NCBI RefSeq assembly: GCF_018129405.1
Contig: NZ_JAFCLP010000003.1
Location: 186,001 to 250,000 of the forward strand
Length of the DNA stretch: 64,000 bases
Origin: Bradyrhizobium iriomotense
Lineage (GTDB): Bacteria; Pseudomonadota; Alphaproteobacteria; Rhizobiales; Xanthobacteraceae
Direction of reading: 5' to 3'
Shown: positions 28,106 to 36,249 of the stretch, piece after piece
Layout: each line of letters starts with the position of its first letter
Numbering within the stretch: position 1 is the stretch's first letter
Notes under the pieces: model-generated
What the model was told of the DNA's origin: nothing
Databases searched by the model: none
Seen by the model: only the letters and a program-made list of their open reading frames with translations
Program-made: the position numbers and the translations under genes

Positions 28106-28891
28106 ATGCTGTATTCCGCCACTATCAACGTCATGGTCAAGGCGGCGCGCCGCGCCGGCCGCAGCCTCAAGCGCGATCTCGGCGAGATCGAGCATCTGCA
28201 GGTCTCGCTGAAGGGGCCGGCCAATTTCGTCTCGCTCGCCGACAAGCGCGCCGAGGAGATCCTGTACCAGGACCTCGCCAAGGCCCGGCCCGGCTACGGC
28301 TTTATCGGCGAGGAAGGGGGAATGCGCGAGGGCACCGACAAGAGCCACACCTGGATCGTCGATCCGCTCGACGGCACCACCAACTTCCTGCACGGCATCC
28401 CGCAATTCGCGATCTCGATCGGGCTCGTGCGCGAGGGCACGGTGATCGCCGGCGTGATCTACAATCCCGCCAATGACGAGCTCTACATCGCCGAGCGCGG
28501 CAAGGGCGCCTTCCTCAACGACCAGCGCCTGCGCGTCGCCGGCCGCCGCCAGCTCAACGAATGTGTGGTGGCCTGCGGCCTGCCCCATATCGGCCGCGGC
28601 GACCACGAGGAATTCCGCCGCGAGATGACCGCGATCCAGGACCGCGTCGCGGGCCTCCGCCGCTTCGGCGCCGCCTCCCTCGACCTCGCCTTCGTCGCCG
28701 CCGGCCGCCTCGACGGTTACTGGGAGCGCGACCTGCAATCCTGGGACATCGCCGCCGGCATGCTGATGGTGCGCGAAGCCGGCGGCACCGTGAGCGATAT
28801 CGCAACGCCGGGCGACCCGCTGGTCACGGGGCACGTCGTGTGCGGGAATGAGTACGTGCACGGGGAGCTGGTGAGGATTTTGAGGAAGTAG
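28106..28891 (+). CDS. Inositol-1-monophosphatase family phosphatase (SuhB-like)
   Basis: The 261-aa protein has the metal-binding set of the IMPase family: GFIGEEGG (Glu), WIVDPLDGTTNFLHGIP (Asp-x-x-Asp) and LQSWDIAAGMLMVREAGG (Asp). The N-terminal helix MLYSATINVMVKAARRAG and the overall length are typical of SuhB. It hydrolyses sugar- or inositol-phosphates with Mg; SuhB-type proteins also take part in rRNA antitermination in enterobacteria. It is the last gene of the plus-strand cluster, with an 86-bp gap from the Sel1 gene. The AT-richer island begins immediately after it. Confidence 0.93.
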   Translation: MLYSATINVMVKAARRAGRSLKRDLGEIEHLQVSLKGPANFVSLADKRAEEILYQDLAKARPGYGFIGEEGGMREGTDKSHTWIVDPLDGTTNFLHGIPQFAISIGLVREGTVIAGVIYNPANDELYIAERGKGAFLNDQRLRVAGRRQLNECVVACGLPHIGRGDHEEFRREMTAIQDRVAGLRRFGAASLDLAFVAAGRLDGYWERDLQSWDIAAGMLMVREAGGTVSDIATPGDPLVTGHVVCGNEYVHGELVRILRK

Positions 28892-28916
28892 GGGGTACTC
28901 CCCTCGTGAGACGGCC

Positions 28917-29657
28917 TCAGTTGGAGAGGCCGACTCCAAGGACGAATAACCGCTTAGGCTGCACAAGAGCGCCGCCATTCTCCAGTTTGCGCGCAGGCTC
29001 CCATGAGTCGTTATCAGCCACGCTTCCGGCCCGGGCTGGTAAAACCAACACTGGAACCCCAACTAAAATTCTTCTGATTCTTGGAAAAGATTCGGAGTTG
29101 AGGTTTGGACAGACTGCATCAATGGCCCTCGCTGCGATCTCGAGTTCTGTATCGTCGGCGGTCTGATGGTGAAGTATTACAATTTGCCAAGATGCAAGTT
29201 TCGTGTCGAACCCGGAAGTATGTATTGAAACAAAGGGCTCCTGAGGCTGCTCTCTGGTCAGCAAGACCGGTACGGAGATGGTACGGCTTACCCGGACTTT
29301 TGGAATTTGATCACTGAAGGTTTGCTCTATCAGATGCCTATATGTGGGTCGTTTCTTCAAGTGCCGCGGATCGCACGCTTCGTTTGTTCCAGAGCTTGCG
29401 AAAGGCGCGCCGATCAAAGGCAACGGCCCCTGAACGGGCTCGTCCTCAGGAGGCATCGGTAGCAATGCAAGGTCCACATTATAGTAGTCAAACTCCCGCT
29501 TGAGTTTCTTTCTATCAATACTTAGGAAACTCAATCGGTCCTGCGCGAGGACCGAACAGCAACATGACCAAGCGAGAAGAAGTACCAGCACACCACGACC
29601 AAAGACCCTAGATGCTGCGTGCCAGGATCGCGTAGATTCGCCTGGGTGAGTGCTCAC
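28917..29657 (-). CDS. Exported protein of unknown function (third gene of AT-rich cassette)
   Basis: The 246-aa ORF has a hydrophobic signal-like segment, VLVLLLAWSCCCSVLAQ, starting about residue 23, and no recognised domain. The mature part contains YYNVDLALLPMPPEDE, RHLIEQTF, RTISVPVLLTREQ and IARRILVGVPVLVLPA-like stretches with scattered cysteines. The GTG at 29,657 overlaps the end of the upstream lipoprotein gene by 50 bp; a shorter start at an internal GTG just before the signal core is also possible and would leave almost no overlap. Base composition is clearly more AT-rich than the flanking genes, suggesting transfer. It is likely cotranscribed with the two upstream genes. Confidence 0.55.
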   Translation of the reverse strand: MSTHPGESTRSWHAASRVFGRGVLVLLLAWSCCCSVLAQDRLSFLSIDRKKLKREFDYYNVDLALLPMPPEDEPVQGPLPLIGAPFASSGTNEACDPRHLKKRPTYRHLIEQTFSDQIPKVRVSRTISVPVLLTREQPQEPFVSIHTSGFDTKLASWQIVILHHQTADDTELEIAARAIDAVCPNLNSESFPRIRRILVGVPVLVLPARAGSVADNDSWEPARKLENGGALVQPKRLFVLGVGLSN

Positions 29658-30369
29658 GATATCTCAACGATTTAATAAAGGCCGCGCGGATGCGACGTTT
29701 CTTCTCATCTGAAAGATCGAGACCAGCAGAATATCCGATATCGACATCATAGTCCGCTACGTACATGCCGGTGACTTGATATTTCCCCTCCTGCACCAAG
29801 AGGCGGCAGGAACCCGCCGAACTTTTTCTAGAGCGGAAAACCAGGTCTCTCCGATTGATGTCCCGCGAAGCATTAGCCAGTTGCTCGTCGTCAGCCAATA
29901 GAAGCTGCCCATTCGTCAACTTAATGGAGACGTAGTCCAAATATCCAATAAATTGCCGCGGGAGATTGGGAAAGTCTCGTTCCAGACTCTTCCTTTCGTT
30001 CAGCACGTCTGAGAGCGAAACGTTACTCAGGTTGATCGAGTATTTAATGATGCCATCAGGTACCGAGATCGGTCGAATGGCGCTCGCATCAAACGCTCGG
30101 TGCGGGCATCGCTTATCCATATTCCAAACTGCTGGCCGCTGACGAAACACGTCTTCGCTGGAAACCACGATTGGAACACCAATGGATCCTGGTACCCCCT
30201 TGTAGTTGTTCAGACTTCGGGGCTTACTGCGTACAGGCAGATTATCCGGCGCCTGGACCAACTTGGCACCAGGATGCGTCCAGAAAACGTGGCTCTCTAC
30301 CGTCGGCGTTACACAGCCACCGAGCGCTATTGCCGAACCCATCAAAGTGGCGGCCGCTGCCCTTTTCAT
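29608..30369 (-). CDS. Predicted lipoprotein of unknown function (second gene of AT-rich cassette)
   Basis: The 253-aa protein starts MKRAAAATLMGSAIALGGCV, a lipoprotein signal with an LGGC lipobox (Cys19), so it is probably lipid-anchored in the envelope. The mature part has no recognised domain; visible features are SESHVFW-like aromatic stretches, DKRCPHRAFDASAIRPISVPDGIIKY, RDFPNLPRQFIGYLDY, and DVDIGYSAGLDLSDEKKRRIRAAF near the C terminus. It lies 12 bp after the upstream secreted-protein gene and overlaps the downstream one, indicating an operon. GGGGTCACC precedes the ATG. Composition is AT-richer than the chromosome around it. Confidence 0.7.
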   Translation of the reverse strand: MKRAAAATLMGSAIALGGCVTPTVESHVFWTHPGAKLVQAPDNLPVRSKPRSLNNYKGVPGSIGVPIVVSSEDVFRQRPAVWNMDKRCPHRAFDASAIRPISVPDGIIKYSINLSNVSLSDVLNERKSLERDFPNLPRQFIGYLDYVSIKLTNGQLLLADDEQLANASRDINRRDLVFRSRKSSAGSCRLLVQEGKYQVTGMYVADYDVDIGYSAGLDLSDEKKRRIRAAFIKSLRYREHSPRRIYAILARSI

Positions 30370-30381
30370 CGGTGACCCCGG

Positions 30382-31533
30382 CTACTTGCTAGTTTTGAGA
30401 AACTGCCGAGCTTCCTCTAGCGACGGCTTAGCCGGAATCCAGTTCAAGCCAAATAGGACCAGGTCCGAAGTCACATAGACCGTCGCGTCCGTGCAGTCCT
30501 TTTCAATATCGACGCTCTCTGTGTTCTTGGCTCCAACGTCGGCAGCGCCCGCAAGCGATTGCTCCTTTACAGCATTCTTTTTGAGCTGCGATCCGCTGAG
30601 GACCCACTTTCCATCAATGAGAACCTTAACTTCGTTGTTGCCGGAAATTCCTACATCAATCTTGCTACCACCAATCTCAAACGAAACCGTCGAGTCCGTA
30701 TTTGGAGCCTTCTCGGCCGAACCTTCTTTACCCTTCTCCTCTTTCTTAGCTTCCTCTTTCTTAGCTTCCTCCTGCTTAGTTTCGTCCTTCTTTGGGTCGT
30801 CTTTCTTCCCAGCAGAGCAGGCCTTTATCCCACCTTGAATCTCTCTCTTCCAAGACACCGAACCGCCTGCACTCAATCCTCCGAACAACTGAGCAAACTT
30901 TAGATCCAACGTCTTGATGGTCAGATTCTTCTTCGATTTAAGCGAGGCGCGCAGAGTGCCAACACAATTCTCCACTATGATCACGGCATCGTTGATCACA
31001 CTGGGGTTATCTGCTTTGCAACTGGGGTTTGTTTTGAGGACGTCTATCGCCGCATCCGTTACGTCAGGGAGGGTTGTGATAACACTGTCCACTCGAACGC
31101 CGACCTCATCGATATCCGCCAGATCGACATCCACAAGGTTGAGAAACTCGCCAACTTTAAGGTTGACTTTCAATTCAGCTCCGACAGCAAAGCTTATTGC
31201 CTTGTGATCCGCAATATCCGCCGGACCAATTTCGTCTGCTAAGAGTTTTTTGGTTCGACAGTATGGCTTCTTTAGATCGATATCGACCAGTGACCCTGCC
31301 GCTGCCCTCTTTGGGACGAAGATTGTTCCAGCATTCATTGGCGAAGGACGGCGCTCCTTCCCAATTAGTTGCGGCGCGGTCCCTGAGGTGAGTACACACC
31401 TCTTGTTGCTCCACAGATAAACAGCAGTCGTGAGCGGCTCTTTTGACTTTAGAATTTCGTCCGCATGGAATTGAGCGAAAGCATCAGTCGAAAAAAGTGC
31501 AACTATGGTGCATAGCAGAAAGCGATGGATCAT
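30382..31533 (-). CDS. Secreted protein with Lys/Glu-rich linker, unknown (first gene of AT-rich cassette)
   Basis: The 383-aa protein starts MIHRFLLCTIVALFSTDAFAQ, a Sec signal peptide. The mature protein falls into an N-terminal region (to about residue 225) with LKVNLKVGEFLNLVDVDLADIDEVGV and five or more Cys, a highly charged linker of about 35 residues built from KKEEA/KKEEK repeats, and a C-terminal region with SFEIGGSKIDVGISGNNEVKVLIDGKWVLSGSQLKK. The ATG at 31,533 follows GGGGGG at good spacing; an earlier TTG is less likely. No family is recognised. It heads a three-gene set of exported proteins with low GC. Confidence 0.7.
   Translation of the reverse strand: MIHRFLLCTIVALFSTDAFAQFHADEILKSKEPLTTAVYLWSNKRCVLTSGTAPQLIGKERRPSPMNAGTIFVPKRAAAGSLVDIDLKKPYCRTKKLLADEIGPADIADHKAISFAVGAELKVNLKVGEFLNLVDVDLADIDEVGVRVDSVITTLPDVTDAAIDVLKTNPSCKADNPSVINDAVIIVENCVGTLRASLKSKKNLTIKTLDLKFAQLFGGLSAGGSVSWKREIQGGIKACSAGKKDDPKKDETKQEEAKKEEAKKEEKGKEGSAEKAPNTDSTVSFEIGGSKIDVGISGNNEVKVLIDGKWVLSGSQLKKNAVKEQSLAGAADVGAKNTESVDIEKDCTDATVYVTSDLVLFGLNWIPAKPSLEEARQFLKTSK
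30738..30782. repeat. 15-bp tandem repeat inside the Lys/Glu linker coding region
   Basis: Two identical 15-bp units CCTCTTTCTTAGCTT are followed by one diverged unit (CCTCCTGCTTAGTTT). On the coding strand they specify the repeated Glu-Ala-Lys-Lys-Glu unit of the linker. Unit number could vary between strains. Confidence 0.85.
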
Positions 31534-31545
31534 CTTGCCCCCCAA

Positions 31546-31664
31546 CTCAGCCGCTCAAAATCTGCAACAGGATTGGCCACAAATCAACCATAACGTGTTG
31601 GGGCAAGCACCTTCACGGTTGACCTGTTTTCAGAAGATTCATTGAGCCTCTAAGAGGCGACAGC
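31546..31664. other. Junction between AT-rich cassette and RND operon
   Basis: This 119-bp gap holds a small hairpin, GCCTC-TAA-GAGGC (31,646-31,658), just after the RND permease stop. It has no clear T-run, so termination is uncertain. The promoter of the exported-protein cassette must lie here or inside the permease end; no strong promoter was recognised. Confidence 0.4.
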
Positions 31665-34600
31665 TTAAGGCTTCACCGGCGCCGGCGGCCCATGCGCCTC
31701 GCCTTCCCTCACAGCCTCCGGCTCCCGATCCCCCGCCAGCACACGCTGCACCGAGACGAAGAACACCGGCACCATCAAGAGCGCCAGGATCACCACGGCG
31801 ATCATGCCGCCCATCACGACGCTGCCGAGCGCCTGCTGGCTGGCGCCGCCGGCACCGTGGGCGATGGCCATCGGCAGCACGCCGCAGATGAAGGCGAGGC
31901 CGGTCATCAGGATCGGGCGGAAGCGCAGGCGGCAGGCTTCGATGGTGGCTTCGACCAGCGGCTTGCCCTCTTTTCGCAAATCCTTGGCGAACTCGATGAT
32001 GAGGATCGCGTCCTTTGCCGCAAGGCCGATGATGGTGATCAGGCCGACGGTGAAATAGACGTCGTTGGGCAGGCCGCGCAGCATCGCCGCGATCACGGCG
32101 CCGACGATGCCGAGCGGAACGGTGAGCAGCACCGCGAGCGGAATGGTCCAGCTCTCGTAGAGCGCAGCGAGACACAGGAACACCACGAAGATCGATAGGG
32201 CGAGCAGGAACGGCGCCTGCGAGCCCGACAGCTTTTCCTGCAGCGACTGGCCGGTCCATTCATAGCCGAAGCCGCGCGGCAGCTTGCCCGCGAGCCGCTC
32301 CATCTCGGCGATGGCATCGCCCGAGGTGAAGCCGGGCCTGGCTTCGCCGGAGATGCGCACCGCGGGATAATAGTTGAAGCCGGCGATCTGCGTCGGGCCG
32401 CGCGCCCATTCCACCGTGGCGAAGGAGGAGAACGGCACCAGCTGGCCGCGGCTGTTCTTGACGTTGTAGTTGAGGATGTCCTCGGTCCGCATGCGGTCTC
32501 GGCTATCTGCCTGCACCACGACGCGCTGCATGCGGCCGCGGTTCGGGAAGTCGTTGATGTAGTTCGAGCCGAGATTGGTCGAGATCGTGTTGTTGATGTC
32601 CTCGAAGGTGACGCCGAAGGCGCCGGCCTTTTCGCGGTCGATCACGAGATTGACCACGCCCGCCTCCGGCAGGCCTTCGATGTAGACCTTCTGCAGCACC
32701 GGGCTCGCATTGGCTTCCGCGATCAGCTGGTCGGCGGCGCGCATCAGGGCCGGATAGCCCTTCTGGCCGCGATCCTGCAAGCGGAACGAGAAGCCCGAGG
32801 AGTTGCCGAGATTGTCGATCGGCGGGGGCTGCAGCGCGGAGATTTTTGCGTCGCGAATCGACGACCCCAGATCGCGGTTGATGTCATTGACGATCGCCGC
32901 GGCCGACTCGCTCGGGCCGCGCTCCGACCAATCCTTCAAGGTGATGAAGGCCTGCGCGGTGTTCATGCCCTGGCCGGAGAAGCTGAAGCCGGTGAGGAAG
33001 GTGACGTTGTCCACGCCCGGCCGCCGCGCCAGATATTTTTCGACCTTCTCGATCACGGCCTCGGTGCGGCCGTAGGACGAATCCGACGGCGTCTGCACGT
33101 CGGTGGTGATGAAGCCCTGGTCGTCGATGGGCAGGAAGCCGCCGGGCAGACTGACGAAGGCCCAGGACAGGCCGACGAGCAGCGCGACATAGACCAGCAT
33201 CAGGCGGCCGGTGCGCTTCAGGGAGAAGCCGACGGTGCTCGCGTAGCGAAACCGGCAGGCCTCGAGCAGATGATTGAACCGGCTGAACACGAAATTGGTC
33301 GAATGGCCGTGCCCCTTGGCAACGGGCTTGAGCAGCGTCGCACACAGCGCCGGCGTCAGCGACAGCGCCAGGAAGGCGGAGAAGCCGATCGCGGCAACCA
33401 TCGTCACCGAGAACTGGCGGTAGATGATGCCGACCGAACCGGGGAAGAACGCCATCGGCACGAACACCGCCATCAGCACCAGCGTGATGCCGATGATGGC
33501 GCCGGTGATCTGCGACATCGCCTTGCGCGTCGCTTCCTTCGGCGGCAGGCCCTCCTCGGCCATGATGCGCTCGACGTTCTCGACCACGACGATGGCGTCG
33601 TCGACGAGGATGCCGACAGCGAGCACCATGCCGAACATCGAGAGCATGTTGATGGAGTAGCCGGCGAGCAGCAGCGTGCTGCAGGCGCCCAGCAGCGCCA
33701 CCGGCACCACGATGGTCGGGATGATGGTGTAGCGGATGTTCTGCAGGAACAGGAACATCACCACGAACACCAGCACCACGGCCTCTAGCAGCGTCGTCAG
33801 CACCTTCTTGATCGAGGCCTCGACCACGGGCGTGATGTTGTAGGGGATCTCGTAGGAGATGTTGGCCGGGAAGAAGCGCGACAGCTCCTTCATCTTGGCC
33901 TCGACCGCGCTCGCGGTCGCCAGCGCATTGCCGGTCGGCGACATCAGCACGGAAAGACCGGCGGTCGGCTTGCCGTCGAGGCGGGTGTTGAACTGATAGC
34001 TGAGGCCGCCGACCTCGATGCGCGCGACGTCGCGCAGGCGCACGGTCGAACCGTCGGCATTGGCGCGCAGGATGATGGCGCCGAATTCGTCCGGCGAGGA
34101 GAGCTGGCCCTTGACCAGCACCAGCGCCGAGGTGCGCTGGCTCGAGGTCGACGGCTCGGCGCCGATGCTGCCGGAGGCGACCTGCGCGTTCTGCGCGGCG
34201 ATGGCCTTGTTGACGTCGTCGGCGGTGAGCCCGTAGCCGACCAGCTTGGCCGGATCGACCCAGACGCGCAACGAGCGCTCGGTCGAATAGAGCGTGGCGC
34301 GGCCGACGCCGGGAATGCGGCGGATTTCGCCGAGCACGTTGCGGATCATGAAATCGCCGAGGCCGACCTCATCCAGGCTGCCGTCGGTCGAGTTCAGCGT
34401 GATGATCTGGAGCACTGCGCTGGAGGCTTCCTCGATCAAAATGCCCTGCTGGATCACCGCGCGCGGCAGGCGCGCCTCGACGCGCTTGATGCGGTTCTGC
34501 ACCTCGACCGAAGCCGCGCTGGTGTCGGTGCCCGGCACGAAATTGGCGATGATCTCGACCTGGCCGAGCGAGTCGCTGGTCGATTCGAAATTGAGGATGC

Positions 34601-34820
34601 CGGAGGCGCCGTTGAGCTCCTCCTCGATCAGCCGCGTGACACTGTTGTAGAGATTTTCCGGCGAGGCGCCGGGATAGCTGGTCGAGATCGAGATCGAGGG
34701 CGGCGCGATGATCGGATATTGCGCGATCGGCAGCAGCGGCACCGCAATCGCGCCGATCAGACAGATGAACAGCGCGACCACCCAGGCGAAGATCGGCCTG
34801 TCGATGAAAAAACTCGGCAT
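31665..34820 (-). CDS. RND multidrug efflux permease (AcrB/MexB-like, HAE1)
   Basis: The 1051-aa inner-membrane protein has the duplicated RND layout of 12 membrane helices and two large periplasmic loops. The N terminus MPSFFIDRPIFAWVVALFI is typical of HAE1 pumps, and the proton-relay Asp pair in TM4 is visible in GILVDDAIVVVENVER. Other features include YPGASPENLYNSVTRLIEEEL and GSQAPFLLALSIFVVFLCLAALYESW. It exports drugs or other amphiphiles driven by protons together with the adaptor encoded six bases upstream and an outer-membrane channel that is not encoded nearby. Length is normal; no truncation is seen. Confidence 0.97.
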   Translation of the reverse strand: MPSFFIDRPIFAWVVALFICLIGAIAVPLLPIAQYPIIAPPSISISTSYPGASPENLYNSVTRLIEEELNGASGILNFESTSDSLGQVEIIANFVPGTDTSAASVEVQNRIKRVEARLPRAVIQQGILIEEASSAVLQIITLNSTDGSLDEVGLGDFMIRNVLGEIRRIPGVGRATLYSTERSLRVWVDPAKLVGYGLTADDVNKAIAAQNAQVASGSIGAEPSTSSQRTSALVLVKGQLSSPDEFGAIILRANADGSTVRLRDVARIEVGGLSYQFNTRLDGKPTAGLSVLMSPTGNALATASAVEAKMKELSRFFPANISYEIPYNITPVVEASIKKVLTTLLEAVVLVFVVMFLFLQNIRYTIIPTIVVPVALLGACSTLLLAGYSINMLSMFGMVLAVGILVDDAIVVVENVERIMAEEGLPPKEATRKAMSQITGAIIGITLVLMAVFVPMAFFPGSVGIIYRQFSVTMVAAIGFSAFLALSLTPALCATLLKPVAKGHGHSTNFVFSRFNHLLEACRFRYASTVGFSLKRTGRLMLVYVALLVGLSWAFVSLPGGFLPIDDQGFITTDVQTPSDSSYGRTEAVIEKVEKYLARRPGVDNVTFLTGFSFSGQGMNTAQAFITLKDWSERGPSESAAAIVNDINRDLGSSIRDAKISALQPPPIDNLGNSSGFSFRLQDRGQKGYPALMRAADQLIAEANASPVLQKVYIEGLPEAGVVNLVIDREKAGAFGVTFEDINNTISTNLGSNYINDFPNRGRMQRVVVQADSRDRMRTEDILNYNVKNSRGQLVPFSSFATVEWARGPTQIAGFNYYPAVRISGEARPGFTSGDAIAEMERLAGKLPRGFGYEWTGQSLQEKLSGSQAPFLLALSIFVVFLCLAALYESWTIPLAVLLTVPLGIVGAVIAAMLRGLPNDVYFTVGLITIIGLAAKDAILIIEFAKDLRKEGKPLVEATIEACRLRFRPILMTGLAFICGVLPMAIAHGAGGASQQALGSVVMGGMIAVVILALLMVPVFFVSVQRVLAGDREPEAVREGEAHGPPAPVKP

Positions 34821-34826
34821 GGCGCG

Positions 34827-36020
34827 TTACCGCGTGAGCTTCTGGGCGTGCCGGTTGTCCGCGGTCGCATCCGCCTCCGACCAGGATTGCGGCTTGACCT
34901 TGTCGCCGGCGGCGAACTTCTGGAAGCCTTCGACCACGACCTTGTCGCCCGCCTTCAGGCCTTCGGTGACGAACCAGAGTCCGTCCTGCACCGAGCCCGT
35001 GCGCACCGGCTGCACCGCGATGTGATTGTCGTCCTTGACGACGAACACCTCGCTGCCGCCGCCGCCATTGCGCTGGATCGCCTGCTGCGGCACCGCGATG
35101 GCGTCGCTGTCGAGACCCTGGTCGATGCGGACGCGGACATACATGCCCGGCAGCAGCTCGCGCTTGGGATTGCGGAATTCGCCGCGCAGCGTCACCTGCC
35201 CGGTATGGGCGTCGACCTTGGCATCGGAGAACAGCAGCTTGCCGTCGAGCGAATAGAGCGTGTTGTCGTCGAGCACGAGGCGCACCTTGGCGGCATCGGC
35301 CGCGATGCGCTCGAGGTCGCCGCTCTCGAAGGCGCGGCGGAGCTGGTTGAGCTCGGTCACCGACTGGGTGAAGTCGGCATAGATCGGATCGAGCTGCTGG
35401 ATGGTTGCAAGATTGGTCTCGTTCTGCACCGCGAGCGCACCCTCGCTGACGAGGGCAGCACCGACGACGCCGTCGATCGGCGCGCGCACGGTGGCATAGT
35501 CGAGGTTGAGCTTGGCGCGGGCGAGATCGGCCTTGCGGCCCTCGACCTCGGCATGGGCCTGGCGTTCGGCGGCGATCGCCTTCTCGTTCTCGGCTTCGGG
35601 GGCCGCGCGATCCCTGGTGAGGGTGGCAATGCGGTGCGCCTGCTGCTTGGCCTGCATCAACGCGGCCTCGGACTTGGCGACCGCCGCCTCGTTCGCCATC
35701 ACCTCGACCTCGAACGGACGCGGATCGATGCGGTAGAGCGGATCGCCGGCCTTCACCTCGCTACCCTGGCGGAACAGGCGTTCGACCACGATGCCGGAGA
35801 CGCGCGGCCGCACGTCGGAGACACGCGTCGGCGCGATGCGGCCCGGCAGCTCGCGCACCACGGCGCGCGGTTGCGGCTTGACGACGACGATGCTGACGTC
35901 AGGGTCGGCCGGCGGGGCGGCGGACACGGCGGAGCTTGATTCGTCGCAGCCCGCTAGCAGCGGCGCAAGGGCCGCGAGCATCATTGCAACGCATGCCGAT
36001 CGCGCACGAAGTCCTGACAT
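34827..36020 (-). CDS. RND efflux periplasmic adaptor (membrane fusion lipoprotein)
   Basis: The 397-aa protein starts MSGLRARSACVAMMLAALAPLLAGC, a lipoprotein signal with lipobox LAGC. The mature protein has the adaptor order: beta strand (VVRELPGRIAPTRVSDVRPRVSGIV), lipoyl half (FRQGSEVKAGDPLYRIDPRPFEVE), alpha-helical hairpin (about 130-190), second lipoyl half (LNLDYATVRAPIDGVVGAALVSEGAL), and the membrane-proximal barrel with GMYVRVRIDQG. It bridges the permease and an outer-membrane channel. An ATG at 36,020 was chosen because it starts the signal peptide. It is the first gene of the two-gene operon. Confidence 0.95.
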   Translation of the reverse strand: MSGLRARSACVAMMLAALAPLLAGCDESSSAVSAAPPADPDVSIVVVKPQPRAVVRELPGRIAPTRVSDVRPRVSGIVVERLFRQGSEVKAGDPLYRIDPRPFEVEVMANEAAVAKSEAALMQAKQQAHRIATLTRDRAAPEAENEKAIAAERQAHAEVEGRKADLARAKLNLDYATVRAPIDGVVGAALVSEGALAVQNETNLATIQQLDPIYADFTQSVTELNQLRRAFESGDLERIAADAAKVRLVLDDNTLYSLDGKLLFSDAKVDAHTGQVTLRGEFRNPKRELLPGMYVRVRIDQGLDSDAIAVPQQAIQRNGGGGSEVFVVKDDNHIAVQPVRTGSVQDGLWFVTEGLKAGDKVVVEGFQKFAAGDKVKPQSWSEADATADNRHAQKLTR

Positions 36021-36192
36021 GAAGTGAACTGCCCCGATATTGTTGAAACTGCTTACGCCGCGCGCGCCCGTTCTGGGCGATTTGCGCGCAGCTGATGCCG
36101 TCAAGATAGAATGGACTTGCTGCGACGCAACGCATGCTGCGGGCGGCTCAATGTCACACGACCTATCGTACTGACTTTTTGAGGCTTTTCGG

Positions 36193-36212
36193 GACTCACC
36201 GGATTGTGAGTC
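36193..36212. promoter_or_regulatory. Perfect inverted repeat upstream of the RND operon (putative operator)
   Basis: GACTCAC and GTGAGTC flank a 6-bp spacer (CGGATT), a 7-6-7 palindrome. It lies about 175 bp upstream of the adaptor start and 980 bp from the next upstream gene's start. Size and symmetry suit a TetR/MarR-type repressor, but no regulator gene is adjacent. Confidence 0.45.
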
Positions 36213-36249
36213 GGGTTCCATCAGTGGCTGCTGCGACAGAAGATCGCAA

